Counted from the first letter of the stretch, positions 25,124-37,217 are shown. The stretch is DNA of 39,911 nt from Glutinoglossum americanum (GCA_020080175.1 JAGHQL010000216.1:1-39911), one strand, 5' to 3'. Notes: generated by a model not told the origin, from the letters alone. Made by a program: numbers and translations.

Positions 25124-25618
25124 ATGGTGGATCACCCCGCAGGGACGCTGCCGTCCATTCATCCCACAATCCTCGTTCGTGCTGGCCGGGGAGGTGCCGG
25201 AAACTATCGTCTAGTTGAACCTTCTCCTTCTTCACCATCCTCAGCGTCGTCCGACCGTAGTTCCTCCACCTTCTCCAAGATATCCTTCAAGTCATCAAGT
25301 TCAGGTATCTTCGCTTCTGGTCGCGGCGGTGCTGGCAATATGCACTTTGCCTCTGAGCGCGCCATGTTCCATTTCGACGAAGAGCTCGCGCATGAGCGCA
25401 GAAGACCTCAAACGCCCGCACCCATCTACCACATTGGGCGCGGTGGAGCAGCGAACTTCGTTGCACCTTCACAGCGGCGCGACGAGCGAAACCCACGAAG
25501 TAGCTTGGATAGCGACGACAGCGATAGGGACGGGAATAGCGCTGGGAGTGAGAATAGCACGGCGAGCGGACGTTGGGTCCTCTGGCACAAGATTCGGGGG
25601 GCTTTCACGCCATCATAG
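25124..25618 (+). CDS. small GRGGAGN-repeat protein (DUF3602-like)
   Basis: One exon gives 164 residues. Three glycine motifs stand out: GRGGAGN at 21-27 and 66-72, and a GRGGAAN variant at 105-111. They are separated by Ser-rich linkers, and an acidic Ser/Asp stretch lies near 128-146. This matches the fungal DUF3602 family, to which I believe yeast Par32/Amu1 belongs (a TORC1-linked phosphoprotein acting on ammonium permeases); that link is from memory and indirect. There is no signal peptide, and the protein is probably largely disordered and phosphorylated. The frame is open upstream to 24764, but the ATG at 25124 is chosen because the first family motif begins 20 residues after it and the upstream part resembles untranslated leader. 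Confidence 0.8.
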   Translation: MVDHPAGTLPSIHPTILVRAGRGGAGNYRLVEPSPSSPSSASSDRSSSTFSKISFKSSSSGIFASGRGGAGNMHFASERAMFHFDEELAHERRRPQTPAPIYHIGRGGAANFVAPSQRRDERNPRSSLDSDDSDRDGNSAGSENSTASGRWVLWHKIRGAFTPS

Positions 25619-28600
25619 CATGGCATCCACTCACACTTTATGAGGTCAGTCTTACCCCAAGCCTGCTAGTCGAGGACACCTGCTGACTTTATAACTAGCG
25701 ATTCCCTTTGTGATTGGAGGCTAATTCTAATTATCCTGCAGGCGTGGCGATAAATTCTCACGTCGTGGTTTTTTTTTTTCATTACCGGCATCATTTCGGG
25801 GAAACACCGCTTTTTCCGTTCAAGAAACTTTGCAGTCTTGGCGGCTCTGGAAGCTGAAGTTGAGGCTGAGACTGACTGTAGAAGTAGCACACCTGTCCCT
25901 TCTATTACTACGTGTGTCTGTAGTGGCTCTGGTATTGACGTCTACCCTTGTATATAAATCCAACCTGACCTACCCCATATAGTGCGGTAGTGGTCAATAG
26001 AATTCAAATATCAACTCAAATGAGAGCAAAGCCCCCAACGGTCCCGTACCTGCTCCATTACCTAACGCTTCCCTGTCCCCTTTGAGCGTGCGCCTCGGCT
26101 GTTTTCCTGTCTTGCGAACGTACTCAGGTCGGCAATGATGACAGAATTTACGAAGTCTATCGATCTGCCCTATCCGGTCTTTCATAACCACGGAGATCAA
26201 GAAAGCCCATCACATCTGTCTATATGCCATTTAGCTGATAGGCTTCCCCCTCCACTAACAAGCTGGACTCCCGAATCCTCCCTTCGGCCCCAACCCCGAT
26301 CGTATCTACACGCCTGGGATGTATGAGATCCGAAGGCTGCTGTAAAACGTGTCTGCTTGGTACATGGATATGGGATGGCTGAATTAACGAACTGATGCTG
26401 GCTCCCTTCGCTGACGTAACTAATTGATCTAGTGGTGCCGTGTCTGTAGATGGGGTAGAACGTAGTCTGCTATGCTAGGCCACCCCACACGGCCTCCTCG
26501 TCGAGGCCATATGTATGAAACATGGCACCAATGACACCTCGGGAAACGAAGGCATGTGCCTAGCGGACCTAAGCGTCTAAGTGAACTGAATCTTCGGGGT
26601 TCTAACTAGCAGGATTAAACAGAGCAAGGCATCTAGGCTATTGAATCCATTAGCTAGATAGACCATCCGTCTTTGAACTATTTTAACCTCGATAAGGCGA
26701 GATGGGAGGCTAGAGCAAATGAGAAGAGAAGCCGAAATTATATTAGAATCGGTGTTTTCCATTGAAGTTTGCTGGGGCATGACGAAGGCGTTGGATGCGG
26801 AGATCTGCGACTGGGGCCGGTGGCAATCATTTTTTCCATCGGTTAACCTGCCCCTCACGCCCACGTTTCGGATGCACATCACCCAAGAGAGGCCCCGGGA
26901 CTCATGTGGAGATTTTCGCAAGGCCAACCCAAGCAAATGAGCCATCTCACCATGCCCTATTTAAGATGGTCAACCAAGGATTCCTGCATATGCATTTTAA
27001 CTACCTCAGCCAGGTGGCATGGGGTGCTTAGTGGCCTCTTTGGCACCTAAGAGGTCACTGTGTTGCCTAGCTTGTCTCCTTTCGCGCAAAATGGTTTAGG
27101 TGAAACATTGGATGTCTCGGCGGAGGAAAAAGAGAGGAGCGTCAGATCTCACGTGTGAACCCTAGGCTCGGACTTAGGAGGGACGGCGATACGATCTTCC
27201 GGCGTATGATTAGTCCGTCTGGCGGGAATCTCTAGGCCAGAATATCCGCAGCTATCTATCTAATGGTCTCCAAGAAAGCTGTAGGGACGAAGTGCGCACG
27301 GAGCAAGACCAAACGCTGTATCCATCTAGGCAAAAGGCATACTTTTGGTGGTTGGCGTGTTCGGCGAGAACAACCCTGTCAGTCGCCGTTACAAATCCAA
27401 TTATGAGAAGTTTCTAGAGGGCTCCCAATTCCCAAAAGCGCAGAATACATATTGTAGCTGGGATTTAAGCCCCGGCCCATACGAGCCAACTAGGCACCCT
27501 TTAGAACTAAACTCTTTTGGGAGATCCCCTGAAATATCGGGCGGTGCACCGAATCACGCAATAGCACCCTGTTCAGCTAGAGTTGTCTATCCATTATCGG
27601 CTTCATGCTTCATGCCGAGCATTTCCCCAACATGCGTTTCAGCGTGCCAAGTAAATGGACAGTCCACCAAGATTTTTGTGATAGGGGTGAACCTAGTAGA
27701 TACATCTCGTAGCCCGATAATGTTAACTAGCCCCACAGCTCACCCCAAGGCAACAGAACCGAATACTGTTTGCGCGAACCGAGAGAATCGTGTTGTCTTG
27801 CGTTAGGATATGGCGATTTGATGATGAACTCTTGGCGTTGGACTTGGAGGCCGCCTTGCGCACTGGGAGAAAATCTCAGATAGAACAGAGCGGGTCTGTG
27901 CGAATAAGGCGCGCACTTGGAGCGCGGGCATCTCTGGGAGCGCTATTGGCTATATTTACGGAACAACTTCCCATCAGGGCCTCCCAGAACATGTAGTCCC
28001 TACACTGTACTCAGCACTCCCGGACTCCGCAGAGCCATGCCAGAAGATTCTGATAATATCCATTGGTGGCCACCGTGGAAGCCGTGTGGTTAGGTGACAC
28101 AACGGTTGCTAATGAAGTAGCAACGTCCGTGGGACGAAAAACTTTCCACCCGCATGCATATGCAGGTCCATATGTGACCGTGACCTCAGGGCTCAAGCCC
28201 CCTTCTAGAGATTTCACTCCCGCTTAATTTTGGGAAACATAGCGTCCGAATTAATTATTTATTACAAAGTTCAATAGGAAGGAAGGAGATAGGAATATTC
28301 TAGAAAGTTAGTTGTTATAGGGTTCTAGATGTGTCAAAATTCCCCCTCCACATGTCAAGTAGGGCATCTAATGATCTTGTATGTTCTATGGACTGGCAGG
28401 CAGGGTTGCTCCATCGCACCATCAGAAGCAGAATAGCGGGGACTTGCTTATCAATCAGGAGTCCGATTAGGGCTAGACAGGGCGTAATAGCTATTCTGGT
28501 AGACCTCACCAAATGTGCATCCTAGGCATGTATCTACTTTTGGGCCGAGATCTAACAGCCGCCACATTTAGGCACTCGAACCATCTGAGTTTACTATACC

Positions 28601-31600
28601 TACTAGTCTACCTCCACATGCCATAGGCCCGGACAATACTCCATAAACTGTCCGGCTGCAGAGGCCTTCGCTTTGTGGTATCGCATAGGCGAGTCCTAGC
28701 TTACCGCCTTGTTCGGCCTGAGGCGGTGTGTCGGTTAAATATGTGACTATCCCATTTGCTGGGTTTCCAGTCAACTATTTGGAGCGATTCCTGGTTTCCC
28801 AGCCAGTTGTAGCAAAGGGATGTTACATTGCTTTGATTGGATGTATAGTCATGCAAGAGACATAGATTAGTACAACTCGGCGGTCCCGTAACCCTAAGTT
28901 TGCCAATTATATGTAAAATATGACCTTGCCACTATCGCGGTATGATACGACGTAACTTCCTAACCCTAGGCGTTACTGTAGGTGCTGCAGGATAATTCCA
29001 GGCGAGGCCGTTAGAACAGGGCGGGGGTAGAATAGGAATAAGTGGGCCTATATGGATGAAAACACTGTTAGCTACTCTATATTTAGAAAGACTTACCGAA
29101 TAGTATGCGACTCCTCTCAATTCCCAGCTACTCACTTCATTCACCTTGTACTTACCCACCTTCCGACTAATCCACCTATGTACTAGGCCGGAGTCCGTAC
29201 CAACGGTCTAAATGCACTGGAATCCGGTACAAAATTAGATATGTTTTGGGCTTCACCACCATTTGATGCTTGATTGGTTGACTACTAGGAGAGCTTAGCT
29301 GGGCTAAATGCTGAGACTATATTCTGGAATGGTCTCGGTAACCACAACCCCTTTATTGTGTCTACCACTTTAGTACGGTCAAGCCGTCCGCCCAACTCCA
29401 GTTACAAAAGTCAGTAATTCATCCCTAACACGACAGCGTTGATGATAAACCAACTCGCTTTCCACAGTCCAAAGTCAGGCCCCCACAAGATATCGCTAAA
29501 GGTCACCATGTTTCTGTTAGGGGCTGCGCAGAAGAGCAAGCAAGCAAGACCAATCCACTAACTGACTACGGAAACACTAATTAACTTTGGGTCCTGATAT
29601 TGCGATAGGTAAAAACACTACCGCCATTGGGTGAACTCACTAGATTGACAGGCCAATATCATACCGTCCAAGCATTGGGAAAATTTTACAACCAGTCCAC
29701 ATCGTACTCTGTTCCGATAGGCACGAGACTTGAATCAACACCTTCCAAATCTCGGGACCGACAGGTTACCCCAACCCTCTGGGAACCCTCCAAAAGGATC
29801 GATACCCAGGGGTCCAGAAACTCGGGGAAATCCAAGCTCACCATCAACTTCGAGAGCTCCGGAAGCCTTAGATTTCGTTATATACAATGCTTGTCCTGTA
29901 TTTCCTACTTTTGACTCTAAATAAAGGCCAAAAGAAGGCCCCCTTCGAGGGAAAGGGAAACAATATATTGCTTTAGTTTTCACCCTGTAGCAATAGTGTT
30001 CCAACCTGTCGCAATATCAGAACCCTTAACTTTATAGCAAAGGCCTTCTGGGGGTCTCCGAGCATAGCCACGTTGAGGACTCCATCTGCCACGCACTAAC
30101 TCTAGGTAGTCGATCAATATCACAATAGAATAGGATGGAATTAGTTACTCGAGTAGAACTATAGGACGCGCTCGACCACTCTCATACCCATAAGCTCGGG
30201 AGCTACCGCCGTAAAGTTGAAGCCGAAAGAAAAGGGGTACCTAAACAGCTGGGTGGGCAGCGATCGGCACCAACATACTGGGGATCAACGAGATTAGCAA
30301 GATCAACATGACCTGCGATCGTAACACCTATTCCGACGCTATCCGTGGGACATGTTATTACGCTAGTAGGTGCAAAAGCGAAGAAATAGAACTGCTTGTA
30401 GGGTGAAGAGGTAGTATTCGAGGAATGAAACTAACTACGTGAGGCCGCAGTCGGAGCAACGAGGGGTGTGGGGAAACCGGGGAGAAGCAGCAACAAGACA
30501 ACAAGCGGGGGAGGGGGCTGGGTTAGGCAGGAAGACGCAGAAGTGAAGTTCAGCAGGAATCCCGACAGAGACTCTGGTCTTTCCTGCTTATGTTGGGAGG
30601 CGTGACTGCGATGCCTGTATGTAAAGATATTCTTGTTTTACCACACAAACTGACGTCTTGTCCAAACTCACGCCACACTCCCTTATCGCGTAGCTAGGAA
30701 TTACAGATATATGTCACCTTCGTTTTGGCAGTTTGAAACCATTGGAATCGACACATTGGAATGCTGGAGCGAATGCAGGCATTCTAATACTCGAAATACT
30801 GCATCCGCTTGGCTGCAAACATGGCAGACCCAACGCTTATGCGGAACTATGATGCATTCATCCCTATATTACTATGCTTGTTTGGTACTACCTCGTTTTC
30901 GTCTCCAATCTGAGCATAAGAAACTGCAGGGCCGCTTATTCATGTAATGTTTAGCAAACTCAATACTATGCTTTCCGCGATATAGGTATTTGAACCACTG
31001 CTATGCTAATAGAAACGTTTGCTGTATTGCAATTCACTACCAGGCTCGAGAAACCCTTTCCTGGGAGCTAACGCTTTAGCCATAGTGCAGTAGCCATGAC
31101 CTACGGCACAATCCTCCATCCTATAGCATAGGCTGGGCTATATAGCCGCGCAGCCTTATGCTACGGTTTTTAGTTCTCCCCGTTTATTTATGCTCCTTCG
31201 GGTGAGCTCGGAGACCTGTAACGGCCTTATCGCGGTGACAACGACTTAGTTATTTTATAGGTCTTCTGCTTGAGTTTTTTAAGTAAGATAAGATAGTAGA
31301 ATTGAGTGTATTCTGTAATGGTTACGGCCGGCCTTTTAATGGCATGAGATTTTCAGAACGCCCGGTCGCCTCCCAGAGCATCCGTTTGGGCTATCGGTCG
31401 GGATTGTGAGCCGTGAGGGATCAAAGTTAGAATCTAGAGCGCTTGGTTTCCCACACAGGGCCGCAGTTGCTCCTCGTCAGCATTCATTCGGACAGACTTT
31501 CTTATTTTTCTCGCAGCTAGGTAGCAGAGCGATTTACCTATCAACTTGTGCAATATTTGGTATATTCTAGCTGTCGGGAGGATTAGTCAGCGTCGGTTAC

Positions 31601-31730
31601 CTCTCCGGTGACTGCCCCGCTCTAGCAGACGTCATCATTCCCCATCATTCCCCATCATCTGCCATCATCAATCATCCACAGTGAACTTTCGCTATCTCCA
31701 TCCATAAGATCTAGCAACCCAGCCCTAATA
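25619..31730. other. 6.1-kb gene-free, decayed accessory tract
   Basis: No intact gene can be supported. Open frames are below about 155 codons, are scattered on both strands, and none shows a domain that I recognise. On the minus strand between about 29.2 and 27.3 kb several short open pieces follow one another, as if an old coding region had decayed there; I could not identify its family and do not assign one. TAG/CTAG words are frequent throughout. The last part, up to the Argonaute start, presumably holds its promoter. Confidence 0.5.
31633..31677 (+). repeat. short tandem repeat in the Argonaute leader
   Basis: The decamer CATCATTCCC is repeated and degrades into further CATCATC words. 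It ends about 55 bases before the Argonaute start codon, so it probably lies in the promoter or 5' leader. Confidence 0.7.
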
Positions 31731-34700
31731 ATGTCTGGACATACCGACCGGGGAGGAGGTCGGGGTCGCGGTCGCGGTCGCGGTCACGGTCGCGGTCGTG
31801 GCCAGGGTGGATTCGATCATGGCGGTGGTGGTGGTGGTGGGCGTGGTAGGGGGAGGGCAGAAATTATGGTCTTCTCGTAATCCGCCCACTCTTAATCCCT
31901 TTATTGCTTCTAGTCCTTTGTGGGAATGACAGTTGTACGAAGTCTCCCAGGGGAACCGAACCCAACACCAGACCCACAAGTCACCAAATTGGAGGACGAC
32001 AACTTCAAGGATAAGCCAGTGCCAGCACCCGATATCAGTAGTTTGGATATTAGCAATGCCAGATTTCCAAGGCGTCCTGGCTATGGAACCCAGGGAGCGA
32101 AGATTGTTCTTCGCACCAATTACTTTGAGCTATTGCCAACAGCCAATGCAGTTCTTTATCGATACCACGTCGAGATCGAACCGGCGGCAGCAGGAAAGAA
32201 GCTCAAACGCATCCTCGCGCTCCTTTTAGAGGATGAGATATTTGCCGAGGCCCAAGACAGGATTGCAACTGACCATGCGGCAACAATCATCTGTCGCCTG
32301 AAACTCGAGGAGGCTAGGACTAGAGTTTCAGTACCTTATCGCCTCGAAAGCGAGGAAGAGCCTCGCGAGAATGCCACTACCTACACGGCCTTAATTCAAG
32401 AGACTGGTACCATTGCCCTATCAGAGCTCGTAGACTTTGTTAGATCTACAAACGCCAACGCCACGTACAACGGAAGAGAACAAGCGATCCAAGCCCTGAA
32501 CATCATCCTGGGCCGGTCCCCAAGTACGAGTCCGAACGTCGTACCAGTGGGCCGCAGCAAGTTCTACCCCATTGGTGTTAGCAGCACCCGGGGTGCGCTA
32601 AGTGCAACCTTAGAAGTCATCAGGGGCTACTATAGCAGTGTCAGAGCGGCGACAGGTCGTATCCTGCTTAACGTCAACGTCAGCCATGCAGTGTTCTACA
32701 AGCCTGATCGCCTCGATGTAGTGATGAGGGGTTTCAGACAAGCGCATGGCCCGAATCCGTTGTCATTGCAGAGGTTCCTTAAAGGGGTTCGCGTTCAAGT
32801 CACCCATCTCCTAGCGAAGAAGGACAAAAGCGGACAACCCATTAAGCGGGTCAAGACAATTTTCCGCCTGGCAAATAGGGACGATGGACAGGGACAGGGG
32901 AATCCGCCGAGGGTAACATCTCCTGGTTGTGGGGCTCAAGGGGTCGAGTTTTTCCACGGCGATCCACCAGGTCAAAAACCGAGCACCAAACCGGGTGCTA
33001 AGGTGGCACCAAACAGATACATCAGCGTGTTTCAGTTCTTCCAGCAAGGCAAGCCCCCCAGTCATTCTACTCCACCCTACTCGAGAGGCCTCGCTCACTC
33101 AGGTTAGAGTATGGAATCACCATCACAGATACAGCAATCCCAGTAGTCAACGTTGGAAACAGAGAAAACCCGGTATATCTCCCAGCGCAAGTATGTACAG
33201 TACTTAGTGGTCAGGTATCGAAGGCGACGTTAAGCGGGGAGTCTACGGAGGCTATGATGCGGTTTGCGGCTCGCAAGCCTTGGGAGAATGCGCAGTCTAT
33301 CATCGGAGAAGGAAGCACTGTGATCGGTCTGCTTCCCCCTGCGAACCAAAGCCTGGTGAGTTTTTAATCATTACGACAAACACGGGTTTGTCAAACTGAC
33401 GTCCACCGGAAGGGTCCATTTGGCGTCTCGGTAAGGCCTAGGATGATCACCGTTCCTGCGCGCGTCCTAGCCGGTCCACCAGTAAAGTATTGGGCAAATG
33501 TATCAAAGCATAGTCCGAACGGCTCCTGGAATCTTGTTAAAATCAAGTTCACCGCCGGTGCCAGAATTGGGAATTGGACGTACTTGTGGCTCCCAATGAA
33601 AGGGAAAGATCTCTCTCCATTCCATCCAAACGAGGGACCACAGCAAACCGTTATGGAATTTCATAAAGTCCTTCTGGATAATGGGGTTTTGGCTCCACAG
33701 CCTCTATTGCCTGGGCTTCGGTGCGACCTAGTCCCAGACGACGGCAATGAGAATCATCAGAGAATCGGCGATGCATTCAGGAAGATAGTTGGCCATCCTG
33801 CAAAGCTAAAATTCGTCCTTGTTATCATCCCCTATAAAGGCTCCGGCACAGCAGCAATTTACAACCGCATCAAATACATTGCCGACCTCAAAGCCGGGCT
33901 CCATACCGTCTGTGTGATTGGTCATAAGTTTGGCAAGGGGAATGACCAATGCTTCCGAAACATAGGTATGAAGTTCAACCTTAAGTGCGGCGGCATCAAC
34001 CATTCTCTCGATGCCAACAAGCTCGGCATCATCAGCGGGGGTGGGACTATGGTCGTGGGTATTGATGGTGAGACCTTCGCCCTCTTGCACAATTAACCCG
34101 TTCTGATATCTCTTTCTTTGCTAGTTACACATCCGTCTCCTGGTTCGGCCTCAAATGCTCCCAGCATCGCCGGGATCGTCGCCTCCATCGACAAAAATCT
34201 TGGCCAGTGGCCGGCCGACCTGCGGATTCAGGAAGCAAGGAAGGAAATGGTCTCTGACCTCGAAGGCCTCTTGAAAGGCCGCCTTGCTCTCTGGCGCACT
34301 AGAAATAAGACGCTTCCCGAAAACATTCTCGTCTACCGAGACGGTGTCTCCGAAGGTCAATATCAAACGGTCATGCTCGAAGAACTTCCCTTACTACGCG
34401 CTGCCTGCGCATCGACCTACCCCCCCGCCGACACTAAGAAGGGTCTGCCGCGGGTGTCCATCATCATCGTCGGCAAGCGCCACCACACGCGCTTCTATCC
34501 CACAAGAACCGAGGATTGCGACGACTCCTCCAACACCAAAAACGGCACCATCGTTGACCGCGGCATCACCGAGGCGCGGAACTGGGATTTCTTCCTTCAG
34601 GCACACACGTGTCTACAAGGTACCGCTCGTCCCGCCCACTACTTTGTCATTCTCGATGAGATCTTCGGCAAGCGCCCAGCGCCAGTCGGCCAAACACAGG

Positions 34701-34960
34701 CGGACGCTCTAGAACAGTTGACACACAACATGTGCTACCTTTTCGGGCGAGCGACAAAAGCAGTGTCGATCTGCCCGCCGGCGTACTATGCCGATCTAGT
34801 GTGTGAGCGGGCGAGATGTTATCTGGCATCGTTTTTCAACCCGGAGACGCCTGGGGCCACACCAGCGCACAGTGTAGCTTCTGGACCGCAGCAGCCACAG
34901 GCCAGCGCGGCGGATGTGACGGTTCACCAGGACTTGAGGAATTCGATGTTCTATATTTAA
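31731..34960 (+). CDS. Argonaute (N-L1-PAZ-L2-MID-PIWI), catalytic tetrad intact
   Basis: Five exons fit: 31731-31868, 31914-33048, 33108-33355, 33413-34067 and 34125-34960, giving 1003 residues. The N-terminus is Arg-Gly-rich (about residues 7-42). The N domain runs about 99-235, with RRPGYGTQGAKIVLRTNYFEL; linker 1 about 236-290; PAZ about 293-460, ending QQEYGITITDTAIPVVNVG; then linker 2, MID (about 560-700) and PIWI (about 700-980). Slicer residues are all present: D725 in VGIDVTHPSPGS, E766 in RKEMVSDL, D798 in VYRDGVSEGQ and H897 in RPAHYFVILDE. In MID, Y657, K661, K694 and K698 match the 5'-phosphate pocket. It should act as a small-RNA-guided RNA cleaver, as QDE-2 does in Neurospora quelling. 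The second intron starts with GC; the first has a weak GTCTTC donor and is only 45 bases, so the RG-rich exon is the least certain part. It faces the HNH gene tail to tail. Confidence 0.95.
31759..31802 (+). repeat. GGTCGC hexamer tandem repeat encoding Arg-Gly
   Basis: Six-base units based on GGTCGC run in frame inside exon 1 of the Argonaute gene and encode alternating Gly and Arg. A short GGT run encoding Gly follows near 31821-31838. Such in-frame units can gain or lose copies without breaking the protein. Confidence 0.8.
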
Positions 34961-35861
34961 GTGGGCGACTGGCTAGCCGGTTTTTTTTCTTTCTGAGTGC
35001 CATGAATTGAGGATGAGGTTCCTAGTAGTAGCTACCATGAAAACCAGTGTTTTAGGTAAGGATAGCCAGTCGCGTTAGTGAGACCGTAGTCACCAGTTAG
35101 CATCTCAATTAAACGCTAGGGGCCTCCGATTTAGGAACATAGCCCGCGTTCACAGGTATGTGGGGTGCCTGAACCACCGAGAGCGTAAGAGTCGACACTA
35201 ATATACTAATGGATGGGGTCACGTGCTTGAACTGCATACCCATTTAACCCACTCTCTTCGCCGCCCCCACTCACCTGCGAACCTCCCTCCCCCATGAGAT
35301 CCCCGCCAATGTTCCAAGATACGCTACTACTACTAGCCCGACACCATGCTGTTGTGGCAGAGAGATATTCAACCTACCGAAGGCGGGGATGACCCAGGTA
35401 TCGGGGATACCATTACGGTATGCACTCCGCTTCAGTGCTGCGTGCGGGGATGAATGTCATGACATCATCAAGCCTTCGGATGTGATGCTCGACGGAAAAT
35501 ATGGACATATGCAGGTGGCTGGGGGGTAGCGGGAGTTTATATAGGTCGAGTTCCCGGAGTCTTCTGGTTTTCCCGGAGTCTATCTAGACTTTAGCCGGCC
35601 ATAGAAGTTAGGGGAGACAAGCGGCCTTGCTCAACCATAATTTCCATATCTGTAGTGATTTAGAAAGGTAAGGGGCTTGCGTTGAGCGCAATATGATTAA
35701 TAATAGCTAGTACTATGGTGGCTGCCTGCCGCCGCGGGACAAACGCATGGGGAAGTTATGCAGCGTTTTGATTTTGACCTATAATAACCTAGATTATCTT
35801 CTGTATATTTTAGGCCAGCCTTATAATGAAGAATAGCGCTTCTTCCCTAGGCACCATACAT
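34961..35861. other. intergenic region between convergent Argonaute and HNH genes
   Basis: About 900 bases between two stop codons that face each other. No open frame or motif is supportable. It should hold both 3' ends and poly(A) sites. It is rich in TAG/CTAG words like the other decayed stretches. Confidence 0.5.
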
Positions 35862-37217
35862 TCAATGGTCGCGGCGTGGGTCACCTGTCTGCAGCCGCCG
35901 ATTGGGGCGCGTTGAGCCTGGTCTTAGGTCCTTGGCTTTGCTAGGAGTCCAGCCTTTAAACCGCGAGATCAAGCGGTGGAAGAAGTGGGTTTGGTTTTGA
36001 GCAGTGTCTGTTGGTGTAGGATCGGCCAGGACTAAAGGGGACGAGGTCGGCAGAGCGGGGTCACGAGCAGAGTTACCCCTATTTTGGTGATTACTGTAGG
36101 ATGATGCCGGTCGGTTTCCTGTTGATGTAGGGACCGTAGCGGAATCCGGATCCATTTGACTAACTCTATGCTCGTCCTCTGCCTGGACCGAGTCTATATC
36201 GCTATCTGAATAGTTCATCTCTAACATGTCCCACCCAGCACGCCCTGCCATCCTGAGTACTCGTATCATTGAATACTGTAACCAGAGGAGCTCCCGACTA
36301 GGCAAGGGACGCTGAGCTAGGTCATCGGTGTGAAAAGTCAGAACATCACCGTCTTGCACCAGCCGACCTAAATGATAGCTGAACAGACCGACACGACCGC
36401 CATCACCAGCCATATCCGTGGAGAGTGCAGGAATATCCGCAGTAAGATGAATCGGAGCGAGTACGCCCGGCGATAGCCGCGATGACAGATGAGGATAGAC
36501 CCAACGAAATATTGCATGTTGCGTGCGCTGGTCCTCTGGGTCGTCGTCGGGATGTGGCTCAAATGCAAAGAATCCCTGGCCCCAGTAACTGTGGGCTTGA
36601 GAGGACATCGTGATCACGTTATAGAGCGCATTCACTAGTGTACGTGAATTTGTATCGATTCCAGGTTCTCCGAAGACCAGATTCTGAAGCCGGTTGGCCC
36701 GATCGTCTCCCCAGAATATACGCAAGACGGCCCACAGGTCGGTCGATGCTCGTGCCCGTGACTTACCAACACTGTAAGGGATTATATGCGCGACTTCTGA
36801 ACCCTTGAGACCCTCACCCGTTATCAAGCAACTGCCATCACGAAGTTTTGCCTACCCCCATTATGACATATCTAAGCGCCAGTTCCTCAACACCACGGAA
36901 AACTAGAACGGAGGGTGCGTGGGACAGAGTCGGAATGGCCCAACCTTTGGCGGCAGTGAAGAATCCCGCGTAGTTAAACTAGGTACATCCTGCATTACCT
37001 CAAACGTCCGGTCGCGGCCCAGCCACGCATCGACAGCGACATGGCACTGCTCACTGAGCTGCGAGAGCTGTGCCGAAGTCATGGCGAGAAGACGAGCACC
37101 AGCAGAAGGGGGACAGAGTCTACAGAATGCATGTAGTTCGCGGGAAATGGGTTTAGCGGAGAGAGAGGAATGGAGCTGTGAAAGTGTGGCGGCGTCGAGG
37201 CCGCGAGAGGGTTCCAT
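35862..37217 (-). CDS. fungal HNH_2-type nuclease-domain protein
   Basis: Two exons on the minus strand, 37217-36999 and 36851-35862, give 402 residues. The second exon carries the fungal HNH_2 pattern: LRDGSCLITGEGLKGSEVAHIIPYS with H95, a tryptophan-rich stretch LWAVLRIFWG, then NVITMSSQAHSYWGQGFFAFEP with N151 and H160. This resembles the N..L...H.YWD.G.FAL.P ending of the family. HNH domains bind a metal and cut nucleic acid in many proteins; the many fungal HNH_2 proteins are mostly uncharacterised, so activity is inference. The C-terminal third is polar, Ser/Thr/Pro-rich and probably disordered. The intron is the weak point: the acceptor at 36852 is well fixed by the LRDGSC motif, but the donor could be GTAATG at 36998 or GTACCT twelve bases further on, and a small middle exon is not excluded. 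It converges on the Argonaute gene. Confidence 0.8.

Noticed and set aside
27345-27806. 153-codon plus-strand open frame in the decayed tract
   Set aside because: No recognised domain; probably the antisense of an old coding relic, and not a gene in its own right.
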